In this document: positions 24,903-34,703 of the stretch, piece after piece
Layout: the number at the start of each line of letters is the position of its first letter
How positions within the stretch are numbered: the first letter of the stretch is position 1
Origin: Azospirillum oleiclasticum
Lineage (GTDB): Bacteria; Pseudomonadota; Alphaproteobacteria; Azospirillales; Azospirillaceae
DNA length: 64,000 nucleotides
Reading direction: 5' to 3'
Assembly (NCBI RefSeq): GCF_013423485.1
Contig: NZ_JABFFR010000020.1
Coordinates: forward strand, 20,434 to 84,433
The notes under the pieces: model-generated
Told to the model about the DNA's origin: nothing
The model's database searches: none
What the model saw: the letters and a program-made list of their open reading frames with translations, nothing else
Made by a program: the position numbers and the translations under genes

Positions 24903-25900
24903 AAGCGTGTCAAAACATGCTCGCGGAAGACCTGTGACGACCCTCCTCCCGATACATTGTGGTTATTTTTGTCCTGCGTCACAGGAATTAAAAGGAGATG
25001 ACGGGATAAATTTGATAATGCCCCAATATTTTCGAACTCAATATATCAATTTAACTCAGATTGACACTACGAAGTCGTTAAATTTTACGGTGCTTTTGTT
25101 GTTTTCCATACTTATACAGAGTATAAGTATCATTATTGAAGAATTTTAGACAATATTTTCTATTTTGCATTTATTAAATAATCCGATACCACGTGGATAT
25201 TTATCTTCATAGAACATAAAAGCTGACGACGTCGCCGCCCTTCCATCTATTCAGGTCAAGACCGAGTCTTCCCCAATCCAGGGCAACGTGCCCACGACCG
25301 AACATGAGTTCCGATTGTCCGTTTCCGACATCGGTGAACCTGTTTCCAACTGTCATCGGATCGATTCCGGATCGCCGTAATTCGTTTACGCAGTCGCCAA
25401 TGAGTTTCCGAAACGTCAACCTCGGCTGTCAATCGCGGCAGCCGGCCGGCGCGCGGAACGCGTCCATGCGTTGTGCCAGATGGCTGGAGCCACACGAGTA
25501 TCGCGGACGGGAAGCCGTCGCGCCAAGCTGTGCGTGAGAACAGTCGTTGCGGGACGGTCGGCGAGTTCACGCGTCAGAGCGGCCATGAGGCGCGCCACGC
25601 GACGTCTGCATCTTCGTTTCCGAGATCCACCAGTTCGTTTCAGAGCAAGGATGTAACGGGGGAGACCAAGCCGGAGCGATATCGATAAACCGTCACGGTA
25701 CCGAGTGACGGACAGACCGGAACCGCCGCCATGCTGGAGGCTCATTGGAACCTGACCAGTCCAAACGAACTCTGACTCCCCCGGCATCCAATCGCGTCAT
25801 GCGCAGTCGGCAGGCCCGCACGTCGACGTAGTCACTCAAAATTCGTCTACAACCGAATGATGATCGTTCACGATACACGGCAGCAACGGAGGAAGCCACC
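24903..25900. other. Long region without a supported gene, partly AT-rich
   Basis: Nearly 1 kb. From about 24960 to 25210 it is strongly AT-rich (for instance around 25010-25170). From 25210 to 25870 the composition returns to normal, but all frames are short or lack ribosome sites; a TTG-started minus-strand frame of 70 codons (25207-25419) is the best of them and is not convincing. A perfect 7-bp inverted repeat CCGTCAC/GTGACGG (25690-25711) is present. It may be the trace of an insertion followed by decay. Confidence 0.5.
25690..25711 (+). repeat. Inverted repeat CCGTCAC-N8-GTGACGG
   Basis: A perfect 7-bp stem with an 8-bp loop GGTACCGA, about 190 bp upstream of the coiled-coil gene. It has no T-tract, so it is more likely a protein site or the scar of an element than a terminator. 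Confidence 0.45.
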
Positions 25901-26188
25901 ATGATGAATGCCGTCGCCTTCGCCGAGACCCTGGCCCTGGCCGCGTTCAGCGCAGCGGAAGCGTCCGCCGCCCGTGCCCGCGCGAATGCTGCGGCGGCCA
26001 GTCGCCGGACAGCGGACGCGGCGGTGATCCGGGCCCTGGCGGATCAGGGCGCCGTCATCGAGACGCTGCTGGTGGCGTTGCGCGACGAGCGTCACCGGGC
26101 CGCGCAGCTCGAGCGCTTGGTGGACGATCTGCGGGACGAGATCGACGATCTCGAGGGCGAGCTCGTCACGGCGCGCGGCAACCATTGA
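25901..26188 (+). CDS. Small Ala-rich coiled-coil protein, function unknown
   Basis: A 95-residue, almost fully helical protein. The first half is Ala-rich (ETLALAAFSAAEASAARARA) and the second is a charged coiled coil (ALRDERHRAAQLERLVDDLR) ending in DEIDDLEGELVTARGNH. The ATG has GGAGG 8 bp upstream and a terminator-like hairpin follows at 26210, so it looks like a self-contained gene. No family is recognised. Confidence 0.6.
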   Translation: MMNAVAFAETLALAAFSAAEASAARARANAAAASRRTADAAVIRALADQGAVIETLLVALRDERHRAAQLERLVDDLRDEIDDLEGELVTARGNH

Positions 26189-26209
26189 CGGGCACGATCA
26201 GAAACGGGA

Positions 26210-26236
26210 GGGCGGCGACCGGGTTGGTCGCCGCCC
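26210..26236 (+). terminator. GC-rich hairpin after the coiled-coil gene
   Basis: An 11-bp perfect stem GGGCGGCGACC / GGTCGCCGCCC with a 5-base loop, 21 bp after the stop codon. There is no T-run, so termination strength is uncertain, but the position between two convergent genes fits. Confidence 0.6.
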
Positions 26237-26260
26237 CAACATCACGCTATCGGACATGTC

Positions 26261-26855
26261 TCACGCACACCGGGCCAGTCCACCGACGCGCGGCTCCAAG
26301 GCGTTGTCCACCGCGAGAAGGGGACGGGAACGTTGCTGCCGCTGGCGTCGATCCACCCGTCCGTAGACCGCGGCGGCATCCATCCCGCCAGCCTTGATCC
26401 CGGCCGCCTCGACCTCTGTCATTCCGGCCAGCAGTGGCATCACCCGGTCACGCAGTCCCTGGGGCAGCGTGTGCAGCCGGGGCTCTGCCCGGAGATCGCC
26501 GCAGATGTACAAGGCTCGCCGGTAGCACGCCCGCGCCGCCTTCCGCCAGTCCTGCTCGTGCCGTTCCGCATCGGGATCGAACCGGCCCTTCTCCTCGGCC
26601 CTGAGTTCCCGGAACACCTCCTGCACGTTGGCGGCGACATGTCCGGCTTCCGCCCCGGCCTCGGCCAATTCGTCGTACCCGTCGCCTCCACCACCACCCC
26701 CGAAGGGACGGATGATCCACTGTCCGACCTCCTGGACCACGCGACCCGATGCGTCCATGACCGTGCGTCCGGCCTGCCAGACCGCGCGCGCCGAACCGGG
26801 CGCCTTTGGCCGCCGCCGCCATGCCCCGGATGATCGCCTGGATGATCGCTCCCAT
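26261..26855 (-). pseudogene. Hypothetical gene interrupted by a frameshift
   Basis: A strong ribosome site (GGAGGGAGGGCATC) precedes an ATG at 26855 that begins MGAIIQAIIRGMAAAAKGAR. That frame soon loses protein character, while the neighbouring minus frame takes over at about 26780 with GRTVMDASGRVVQEVGQWII, a Gly run, and a helical part (VFRELRAEEKGRFDPDAERH) up to the stop at 26261. A one-base indel near 26775-26790 is the simplest reading. The C-terminal part is about 170 residues of unknown function. A real short-start gene beginning at MDASGR is an alternative. Confidence 0.5.
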
Positions 26856-27046
26856 GATGCCCTCCCTCCCGTGGATTGCTCCTCGCCTTGGTATGGGCTC
26901 GGGGAAAGCAAGAGAGTCGGTTTCTCTTTGATCGGCGAGTTTGTCCGTACCGAGTTGCGACGGCTCGTGGCTTGCTCCGGGGCAGGCCAGCATCAATCCG
27001 GTCGCGAATTCACCGATGCGATGCCCAAGCCTTCAGCGGGGGTGTG

Positions 27047-27826
27047 ATGGACGACGAGGCCATCCGCGAGATTACACGGCGTCACGCCCGCTGCATTCTT
27101 TTCTGGACGCGGAGACGGGCCGATGTGGCGCGACGAATATCCTTTTCTCATTGGCGTTTTCGATGCTGCTCGCGCGATGGCGCGCTGCGTCTCCGCCCCA
27201 CACTCCTTGTCGGCGAGGCGGGTACCGGCAAGTCACGGCTCGCGCGCCGTGTCTTCGAGCGCCTCGGCCTGCCCTACACCGTCGCCCCGGTCGGCGGGAC
27301 TGCCGACGCGCGGCTCCTCGGAACCGCCAAGGGGTGGTCGACGGGGCACGGCAGCGTCGTTGCGGAAGCGTTCCTCCGCCATCGCAAGGCCAATCCCGGC
27401 CTTGTTGTGGACGAACTGGAGAAGGTCGGGACATCGCGCCACAATGGAAGTCTCTGGGACGGTCTGCTCGGCCTCCTGGAACCGGAAACGAGCCGCCGCT
27501 GGCTCGATCCGTAGGTCGGCGAGATCGACGCCTCGGCGGTGAGCTGGATCTGCACCGCCAACAGCATCGAGCCGCTGCCTGGTCCGTTGCGCTCCCGCCT
27601 GCGGGTCTTGCGGGTGCCGCAACCGAATGCCAGCCACGCCGAACCGTTGATCGCCTCGATCCTGGACGACCTCGCCGCGGCACGCGGCCTCGACCGCCGC
27701 TGGCACCGTCTGGACGGTGAGGAGATGGCGGCACTGCGGGAGGCACTCGCCCAACACCGCTCGTTGCGCATTCTGTGCCGCCAGGTCGAGCGCGTTGTCG
27801 AAATGCGGGAGGCCCCCCATGCATGA
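27047..27826 (+). pseudogene. Decayed Lon-like AAA ATPase gene
   Basis: The Walker A region LLVGEAGTGKSRLARRVFER, followed by VVDELEKVGTSRHNGSLWDG, then VSWICTANSIEPLPGPLRSR, identifies an AAA+ ATPase of the Lon-like type. The gene is broken in at least three places. A TAG stop at 27512-27514 lies inside the ATPase domain in the same frame as the downstream part. Upstream of Walker A, homologous-looking segments occur in three different frames (SFLDAETGR, then MWRDEYPFLIGVFDAARAMA, then RDGALRLRPTLLVG), implying two indels. Its 3' end overlaps the next gene in ATGCATGA, a relic of translational coupling. Confidence 0.7.
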
Positions 27827-28307
27827 GCTGCTTCCGGAGTGGGACGATCCCATGTTGGTGGGTGAACCGATCCGCCTACCCCAGGGGACCAAGGTCAAGC
27901 CGGGTTGGCGCCCCAAGTCGGTGGCTCTGATTGATTCCTACATGCGCGCCTTCCTGCGCGGCCTTGGCGGCGCCCGGACCCATGTCGCAGGCGTCGAGGT
28001 CCGCCGCGGCGACCTCATGGACCCAGCCTTTCTGCTTCCCGTCGTGGTAATCGGCGGCCTCGTCCCGTACCGGCGGGCCGTGGATGTCGTCCGCACCGAC
28101 CGCACGTCGCTCGTCGGCTGGGTGGTCGTCGGGACCACCGGGCCGGCGGAGCCGCTGATCGACGCAGGGCTCATGGCGGCGGCGAAATGCCGCCGTTCCG
28201 GCGAAGCGTACCTCGATCCCCTTGTCGACAGGCTCGGTCCCGCCTTTGACGTCGTCGGCCTGCCTCTCGATCTCGACAACCTCGACGTCAAGGTCGCCTT
28301 CCGGTAG
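27819..28307 (+). CDS. Hypothetical protein coupled to the broken AAA ATPase
   Basis: A 162-residue protein (MHELLPEWDDPMLVGEPIRL at the start). The second half includes VVVIGGLVPYRRAVDVVRTD and a C-terminal LPLDLDNLDVKVAFR. It begins inside the end of the AAA ATPase pseudogene. Partner proteins of this kind often act with the ATPase, so its function may have been lost with it. No family is recognised. The codon use and lack of frame breaks suggest it is still intact. Confidence 0.55.
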   Translation: MHELLPEWDDPMLVGEPIRLPQGTKVKPGWRPKSVALIDSYMRAFLRGLGGARTHVAGVEVRRGDLMDPAFLLPVVVIGGLVPYRRAVDVVRTDRTSLVGWVVVGTTGPAEPLIDAGLMAAAKCRRSGEAYLDPLVDRLGPAFDVVGLPLDLDNLDVKVAFR

Positions 28308-29173
28308 CAGAGTTCCAGTAATCACGTGAATGGACAAATGGGTCGAGGTGAACGTTACGACGGGTTACGCATGAGCCCCCCGTCACTTCCGGAGACGGCG
28401 AATTTCAAGACGTTCTCCCCGGCATGACCGGGCAATATTATGCGGTCCAGCATCGACGGCCCTGCCGTACAGTCGCCGTGACCATCACCGTGGGCCGATC
28501 ATGTTGGTGTGTATCGCCGCCAGCGCTTCCGCGACCAGGCGGCGGGAGACTGGTCAGCCAAGACGCGACGACCAGCACAAGCCACGCGCACGCCGCCACT
28601 GCCTGCGTGGGCCACCGCAGGCGGCGGCAATCTGGAATGCCGGCAGCGACCGCCCGTTGTTCCGCACAGCAAGGCCGAGGATCAATGCGGAACTCGTCCG
28701 GAAGCCAGTTCTCTATGCGCTTGCCGGTTTGCGGCTCGAACAGGATGGCGGTCGGCGCGACGCGTTCGTCCGGTCGGGGCCGTCCTCCCTTGGGCCTGGG
28801 CGGCCCAGGCGGGATCCGTGCCCAATGAACACTGACAGGGAGCCTGGATCAAGAAGGCCTGCCATATTCCTTCCGACGCCCACAAACCCGATTTCATTGC
28901 ACCCGCTTAACCTGGGTCAACGAGATTCATCCAATAAGTCAGAAAATTCATCACGTAAACGGCATTCTCCACAGAATTAATATATTAGATTAATTTTATA
29001 TAATGGATATCAAGAAAATGTTGTTCTGAGACTCTTCGTCGCATCCTTTCAGTAAAGTCTTCACTGCCCAGACGGCCAAGATAAATTTCTAGTTTATATA
29101 CGTCAAACAGCCTATTGATTCAAACACATACATTTTGATAAGGAAATTTTATCCAAACAATGGAGCCGACGCC
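28308..29173. other. Degenerate region upstream of the hybrid kinase
   Basis: About 870 bp without an intact gene. On the minus strand at about 28680-28830 a frame reads RVAPTAILFEPQTGKRIENW and LPDEFRID, which looks like a fragment of a once real protein. Its continuation has the composition of a chance frame. From 28970 to 29150 the DNA is very AT-rich. One TTAACC-type box lies at 28907-28920, 253 bp before the kinase start, with no gene at the usual spacing. Confidence 0.5.
28907..28920 (+). promoter_or_regulatory. Box 2 of the TTAACCYGGRTTAA family (no gene at normal spacing)
   Basis: TTAACCTGGGTCAA. It matches the consensus at 13 of 14 positions when R is G. The nearest downstream gene is the hybrid kinase, 253 bp away, much farther than the 54-76 bp seen for other copies. 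It may serve a decayed gene or a small RNA. Confidence 0.55.
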
Positions 29174-31615
29174 ATGCGTTCGCGTTGGATTTCTGCAGCT
29201 TTGTTGCCATTGGCCGCCTATGCTCTACTCCTGTTGATCACGGTGGAACAATTGCACCAGGAAATCCTCGGAACCCATCTCGAGGATGAACTTGAAGATA
29301 CAGTCAATTCTATTGAGCAACTGATCCAGCGCGAGACGTCTTTTCTCACCGGCTTGGCCATGGCTCAGACGACGGACGCGGACGTTATGGACACGCTTCA
29401 GGCACGGGCTGAACTGGCCCAACAGCTTCACCCGTCCATCCATGGCATCATGTTGCATGATCGGGAGCGGACAATCTTCGACTTCAGCGGGCCGCCGACC
29501 GCGTCGGCAGCCGGGGGTACGGACGTGGGTGAACCGTCACCCGTCTGGTCATCCGGCAAGCCGGAGATCGGCAACCTGACCGCAGGGAAGATTCCCTTGC
29601 AGGTTCCGGTCTTCCAAGGCGGCGGAGTCGCTTACGTCATGACAGGGATGAGCGACCCTCTGATCTTTGTCGACCTGCTGCGATCGAGCATCACCGCCAA
29701 GGGGTGGGTTGCGGCCCTTCTCGACCGCACCCTCATGATCGCGGCACGCAGCGAACAGGGAGAAATCTTCATCGGCACACCGGCGACCCCCGATCTCATG
29801 GAGACGATCCGGATCGGGCGCACTGGTATCCAAAGGTCTGTCACCAAGGATGGCCGCCCCTCGTACTTGGCAACCAGCCCCCTGGGAGAGACCGGCTGGC
29901 ATCTGGCCATGGCCATTCCCGTTTCCGTCGCGGAGCAGTCCTACCGACCGGTCTGGCTGCGATTCATCGCCAATGGCGGGCTCATCCTTCTTGTTCTCGT
30001 CGCCGCGGTGGCTCTGGTCGTCTGGTTGAAGGTCCGTGGACTGGAAGCGCGAACGGAGACCCTGTCCAGCGGCCTGACCCAGGCCCATCGGGAAAGCGAT
30101 GAAAAGTCGGCATTCATGGCAATAATCAGCCACGAGTTGCGCACTCCGCTCACTGGCATCCTCGGTTTCTCCGAGTTGCTGATGAAGTCGGACCTCACCC
30201 CGCGGCAGATGGGATGGGTGAAGCTCCAGGTCAGCAGCGGTCGTATCCTGCTCAATATCATCAACGACATCCTGGATTACTCCAAGATCGAAGGCGGCCA
30301 TGTCACGCTGGAGTCGATCGGGTTCGACATCGAAAGCCTGATCGATCGCTGCATGGCGTTGGTGAAGCCGATGGCGGAGTCCAAGGGCCTCGTTCTGCGG
30401 ACGGAATTCGCGCCGGATTCCATCGGTCGGGTGAATGGCGATCCGACACGGTTGCAGCAGGTGATCGGAAACCTGCTGAACAACGCCGTCAAATTCACCG
30501 AACGTGGCGAGGTGTGCCTCTCGGTCGCGCTGAGACCGGCTGGCGGCGAGCGGGCGAACTTGCAGGTCAGCGTCCGCGACACAGGAATCGGGATCCCGGC
30601 GAGCCGCTCCGACCGGCTGTTCAAGCGCTTCGGCCAGGCCGACACATCGACGACGCGGACTCATGGCGGTACAGGGTTGGGCTTGGCGGTCTGCAAGGCG
30701 CTGGTGGAGATGATGGGCGGGACCATCGGCTTCGACAGCAGAGAAGGACATGGGAGCACCTTCCGCTTCACGGTGCCTCTGTCCGTTGCAAAAGCCCCGT
30801 CGGAGCTGCCTGGCCGGCCGCCGAAGGCGAATGTGTGCCCGCCGCCAGGCACCCGGATCCTGGTGGTCGAGGACAACCCGATCACCCAGGCGCTGACCCG
30901 GACGATCCTGGAGCAGGCCGGATACGGCGTGAGCACCGCCGGGACTGGCGAGGAGGCGGTGGCGGCGGTGGAGCGGGAACCGTTTGCCATCGTGCTGATG
31001 GACATCCATCTGCCGGGCATGGACGGCCTTGCCGCCACCCGCGCCATCCGCGCCATGCCGGGCGAGCGCGGGCGGATTCCGATCCTGGCCCTCTCCGCCG
31101 ATGCGTTCCATGAGGACGTGGCGAACTGTCTGGCGGCCGGGTTGAACGGACACTTCGCCAAGCCGTTCGAGACGGAAGAACTTCTGCAAGCCGTCGCCAG
31201 CCTGCTGCGGTGCTCAAGCGATTCCGGAACCATGCGAAGCGGGCCACCCGGCGAATGCCGACCGGATGCCGCATCGCTGTGGCCCCGGCCGGGAAGCATC
31301 GCTGCGTCGGTCGGTGCCGAGCAGGCCACCGCTATGTTGAAGATGTTCATCGAAAGGGTCAATGACGCCCTGGATGTTCTCTCGCGAGGTGCCAAAGACC
31401 CGACGGAGCTTTACGACGTCTCCCACCAACTGGTCGGTACTGCGGGAATGTTCGGCTACACCGGCATCGTTGCGGCCGCTCGCGCCGTGTGCCTCGCCTG
31501 TCGGTCGGAAGACCCCGACCGGATGCAAGCGTCCCTGGCTGACCTGCAGACCATCCTGCGCGACTTCCTGGGGCAAGCTACCGCCAGCCAGGAAAGCGAT
31601 CCCGCCGCCCCCTGA
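29174..31615 (+). CDS. Hybrid sensor histidine kinase with receiver and HPt domains
   Basis: An 813-residue tripartite kinase. Membrane segments at about 7-27 and 262-285 enclose a periplasmic sensor of about 230 residues. Then come a HisKA helix (ISHELRTPLTGILGFSELL, His320), an ATPase domain (NNAVKFTERG, DTGIGIP, GGTGLGLAVCK), a receiver domain (phospho-acceptor Asp610 in VLMDIHLPGMDG) and an HPt domain with His751 in SHQLVGTAGMFG. All relay residues are present, so it should pass phosphate to a separate regulator, which is not in the window. GGAG lies 8 bp before the chosen ATG at 29174; a TTG 39 bp upstream is less likely. Confidence 0.9.
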   Translation: MRSRWISAALLPLAAYALLLLITVEQLHQEILGTHLEDELEDTVNSIEQLIQRETSFLTGLAMAQTTDADVMDTLQARAELAQQLHPSIHGIMLHDRERTIFDFSGPPTASAAGGTDVGEPSPVWSSGKPEIGNLTAGKIPLQVPVFQGGGVAYVMTGMSDPLIFVDLLRSSITAKGWVAALLDRTLMIAARSEQGEIFIGTPATPDLMETIRIGRTGIQRSVTKDGRPSYLATSPLGETGWHLAMAIPVSVAEQSYRPVWLRFIANGGLILLVLVAAVALVVWLKVRGLEARTETLSSGLTQAHRESDEKSAFMAIISHELRTPLTGILGFSELLMKSDLTPRQMGWVKLQVSSGRILLNIINDILDYSKIEGGHVTLESIGFDIESLIDRCMALVKPMAESKGLVLRTEFAPDSIGRVNGDPTRLQQVIGNLLNNAVKFTERGEVCLSVALRPAGGERANLQVSVRDTGIGIPASRSDRLFKRFGQADTSTTRTHGGTGLGLAVCKALVEMMGGTIGFDSREGHGSTFRFTVPLSVAKAPSELPGRPPKANVCPPPGTRILVVEDNPITQALTRTILEQAGYGVSTAGTGEEAVAAVEREPFAIVLMDIHLPGMDGLAATRAIRAMPGERGRIPILALSADAFHEDVANCLAAGLNGHFAKPFETEELLQAVASLLRCSSDSGTMRSGPPGECRPDAASLWPRPGSIAASVGAEQATAMLKMFIERVNDALDVLSRGAKDPTELYDVSHQLVGTAGMFGYTGIVAAARAVCLACRSEDPDRMQASLADLQTILRDFLGQATASQESDPAAP

Positions 31616-31843
31616 TGGCCGGTTCGGCGCACAACAGTATGTAAACAATGAAATCGCGTCTTTCAGCACTGATGGAGACGGGCTCGAACAAGCGCTGGCT
31701 CTGGGGAACAGTGACAGTACGGAGCCCGTGCATCGTCCATCGAACCGAAATCCGGGCAGGTTCCGGGCCGTTTCTCGGCACGGCACAGGGAAGTCCGCCG
31801 TATGACGACCACGGCCAGAAGAGGAAAGGCCCGCGTCAACGCC

Positions 31844-33892
31844 TTAACAGTCAGCGAGCACGACCTCGGATCGAGCCTTTACGGAATGACCCTGCTCCCC
31901 AATGGGGACTGCATCGTCGAGGGACAGGATGTCCTCGGGGCTGTCCCGAGCCGTGTCGATCACCCGGCGCCAGCGGCGTGGTTTCGGATCCTGGATGAGA
32001 AATTCCACCTCCGCCGACCCGGCATCGATCATCACGTAGAAATCCACATCCGCTTCCGCGCTTCCGTCCAGGAGAAAGGCGAGCGTCCGCGTTTCGGCCG
32101 AGAGGTCGAGGGCACCGATTGCCCCATGCCACGTGACATCCTGGCGCCAGCTGCGGCTGCGGCCCAGTGAAGGATGGGCTTTGCGGAACGCGATCATTGC
32201 CGTGCAAAATCTGTGGAAGCTGGCGTTGGTTTGCAGAAGATCCCAGTCGAGCCAGGTCGTCTCGTTGTCCTGGTTGTAGGGATTGTTGTTGCCGCGTTGG
32301 GAATTCAGAAACTCGTCGCCTGCCATGAACATCGGCGTGCCGTTGGCCAGCATCAGCAGGCAGAACAGGTTTTTCGCCTGACGCTGACGCAGCCGGGCAA
32401 CCGCCTCGGGCACGCCGTCGTCCCCCTCCCATCCGCAGTTCCAGGAGCGGTTGTCATCACGGCCATCGCGGTTGTCTTCGCCATTCGCCTCGTTGTGTTT
32501 CCGGTCATAGCTGACCAGATCGTACAGGCAGAAGCCGTCGTGGCATGTCACGAAGTTGATGCTCTGGTACGCGTGATAGGCGTCCTCTGATGTATCGGGG
32601 AAAAGGTCGTCACTGCCACCGAGACGGCGCATCAGGCCGCTGACCGATCCCTGATCGCCACGAACGAAGGATCGCACGTCGTTGCGGAAGGCATCGTTCC
32701 ATTGCAGCCAGGTGGTTCCAGGAAACGAGCGGCCAAGCTGATAGCTGGCCATATCCCATGCCTCGGCGATCAGGCGCAGGCGAGCCAGGTCGGAGTGCGT
32801 GTGGATGGCGCTGATGACCGGTGGATCATCGAGGTCGATCGATCCGTCGGCGCGCCGCGTGAACAGCGAAGCGAGATCGAAGCGGAAGCCGTCGATCCGG
32901 AATCCGTTGGCCCAATGGTGCAGGCTGTCCATGACCATGCCGGCGACGTAGCGATTGGCTGTGTGCAGGACGTTGCCGGTGCCGCTGTCGTTGCGGTAAT
33001 GACCGCGGTCGTCGGTCAGAAGGTAGTAGGTGGTGTTGTCCACGCCACGGAAGCTGTAGGTCGGACCGCTCTCGTCGCCCTCGACGGTATGGTTGTAGAC
33101 CACGTCGAGAACGATCTCGATGTCGGCTGCGTGCAGTGCCTTGACCAACGCCCGGAACTCATCAAGCCGCCCTCCCGGCTCGTTATGCGCCGCATAGCCG
33201 TGGTGGAGAGCGAAAAAATTAAGCGGCATGTATCCCCAATAGTTCCCCTCGTGGGGATCGAACTGGAACACCGGCATGAGTTCGACCACCGTGACGCCGA
33301 GCTTCTGCAGATACGGGATTTTATCGATCAGACCTGCGAAGGTGCCCCGTCGTTCGGTGGAAACACCCGAGTTCGCCCGCTGGGTGAAGCCACGGACATG
33401 CAACTCGTAGATGATCGTGCCATGGGTGTGCCGTGGAGAATGGTCACCCGACCAATCGAAGCCGGACGCAGCGGCGCGGAGGACGCCGAGCGGGGCGCGG
33501 CCGAGATTGGGCCCAGGATGGCGGGCCGCCTCGCGGCTGAACCCGGGCGGAAAGAAAACAGCCATGGCATAGGGATCAAGCAGAATCTTATCGGGATCGA
33601 ACCGCTGCCCGTCCGGAAAGGCGCTTGGTCCTTCAACGCGATAGGCATAGTAGGCGGCACCGTCGACCACAGTCGCAGGCAGCCGGCAGTGCCAGACGCG
33701 CCCGCTCTTGTTGGAACGGGGATCAAAGTGATGGGTGACGATCGGATCGATCGGGTTCTGTGCGGAGAAAAGCAACAAAGTGACGGCCGTGGCGTGCTTG
33801 GAGTAAAGGGCGAAGTTGTAGGCGTCATCTTGCAGGACATAAGAAGCACCAAGTGGCGAGGGCGACCCTTCGCGCAGCGTCCAGGCACTCAT
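31844..33892 (-). CDS. glgX: Glycogen debranching enzyme (GlgX/isoamylase type)
   Basis: A 682-residue GH13 enzyme. An N-terminal CBM48-like module (ASYVLQDDAYNFALYSKHAT) precedes the barrel with the four GH13 regions: DVVYNHT, GFRIDGFRFDLAS (nucleophile Asp), LIAEAWD (acid Glu) and FVTCHDGF. The loop GDEFLNSQRGNNNPYNQDNE is typical of GlgX, which cuts alpha-1,6 branches of limit dextrins left by phosphorylase. It pairs functionally with the glucan phosphorylase at 39913. GGAG 7 bp before the ATG at 33892 decides the start. It is the last gene of the run reading leftward from 35806, with a 157-bp gap from the next gene, so it may have its own promoter. Confidence 0.93.
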   Translation of the reverse strand: MSAWTLREGSPSPLGASYVLQDDAYNFALYSKHATAVTLLLFSAQNPIDPIVTHHFDPRSNKSGRVWHCRLPATVVDGAAYYAYRVEGPSAFPDGQRFDPDKILLDPYAMAVFFPPGFSREAARHPGPNLGRAPLGVLRAAASGFDWSGDHSPRHTHGTIIYELHVRGFTQRANSGVSTERRGTFAGLIDKIPYLQKLGVTVVELMPVFQFDPHEGNYWGYMPLNFFALHHGYAAHNEPGGRLDEFRALVKALHAADIEIVLDVVYNHTVEGDESGPTYSFRGVDNTTYYLLTDDRGHYRNDSGTGNVLHTANRYVAGMVMDSLHHWANGFRIDGFRFDLASLFTRRADGSIDLDDPPVISAIHTHSDLARLRLIAEAWDMASYQLGRSFPGTTWLQWNDAFRNDVRSFVRGDQGSVSGLMRRLGGSDDLFPDTSEDAYHAYQSINFVTCHDGFCLYDLVSYDRKHNEANGEDNRDGRDDNRSWNCGWEGDDGVPEAVARLRQRQAKNLFCLLMLANGTPMFMAGDEFLNSQRGNNNPYNQDNETTWLDWDLLQTNASFHRFCTAMIAFRKAHPSLGRSRSWRQDVTWHGAIGALDLSAETRTLAFLLDGSAEADVDFYVMIDAGSAEVEFLIQDPKPRRWRRVIDTARDSPEDILSLDDAVPIGEQGHSVKARSEVVLADC

Positions 33893-34049
33893 CGGCACTC
33901 TCCATTTCCGCGCACGGTGTGGCCAAGGGTAGGGAGCGGGCCATTGCCACATCCACCGCAGGCTAGTGTCACCGGAATCGGCCGCTTGGGTCCACCAGCG
34001 GGCAGCCGTCATCACCCCATCGGTTCAAGGCAGTCGGAGCCTGGCAAGG

Positions 34050-34703
34050 TCACGGGCTGAACCGGGAGGCGGCATCGTCCAGCAGCGCGACGACCTCGGC
34101 ATCGTCAAGCTGGGGAAAGCTCTTGTAGTACTGACCGACCGCTCCGAAGAGTTCCGATATGGTCAGGCAGATCACCTCATCGACCTCGTCGCGAAGCCGC
34201 GCGATCACCCCCGGCGGCGCCACCGGCACCGCCAGCACCATCCGGGCCGGCTGGGCTTTCCGTACGGCGCGCAAGGCAGCCCGCATGGTGGCGCCGGTAG
34301 CAATACCGTCGTCGATGACGATGGCGGTGCGCCCCGCAATGGCTGCGCGGGCGCGCGTGCCGAGATACCGCCCGCGCCGCCGCGCGATCTCCTTGATCTG
34401 TCGGTCGGCTTCCGCCTTGAACCATGCCGGCGAAATGGCGCCACCGATCTCGTCGTTGATCACCAGTTCCGGTGGATCGCCCTCGGCGACGGCTCCGGCG
34501 GCCAGCTCTGGTTGGAGGGGTGTTCCAATCTTGCGCACGAGCACGACATCGAGCGGCGCGCCGAGCGCGACCGCCACCGGATGCGCAACGGCCACGCCGC
34601 CGCGTGGCAAGGCGAGCACGACCGGAAGGCCGGTCTTGTAACCCATCAGGCGCTTGGCCAATCGCCGGCCGGCGTCGGCCCGGTCGCGGAACGGAGGGAT
34701 CAT
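34050..34703 (-). CDS. Phosphoribosyltransferase-domain protein
   Basis: A 217-residue type I PRTase-fold protein. The PRPP loop is TAIVIDDGIATGATM (residues about 124-138), and the N-terminal LALPRGGVAVAHPVA carries the family PRGG motif. Proteins of this group are common beside stress genes and some are nucleotide-processing or DNA-uptake accessory enzymes; the substrate cannot be told. Its ATG overlaps the stop of the HtrA-like gene by 4 bp (ATGA), so it is translationally coupled to it. Confidence 0.82.
   Translation of the reverse strand: MIPPFRDRADAGRRLAKRLMGYKTGLPVVLALPRGGVAVAHPVAVALGAPLDVVLVRKIGTPLQPELAAGAVAEGDPPELVINDEIGGAISPAWFKAEADRQIKEIARRRGRYLGTRARAAIAGRTAIVIDDGIATGATMRAALRAVRKAQPARMVLAVPVAPPGVIARLRDEVDEVICLTISELFGAVGQYYKSFPQLDDAEVVALLDDAASRFSP

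Noticed and set aside
25207..25419. A 70-codon minus-strand frame with a TTG start
   Set aside because: It has no room for a ribosome site and no recognised motif; left as part of a non-coding region.
28424..28828. Plus-strand frames of 100-160 codons in the degenerate region
   Set aside because: Composition is Arg/Ala/Ser-rich without structure; no ribosome site. The minus-strand fragment there looks more like real protein, but is not a gene either.
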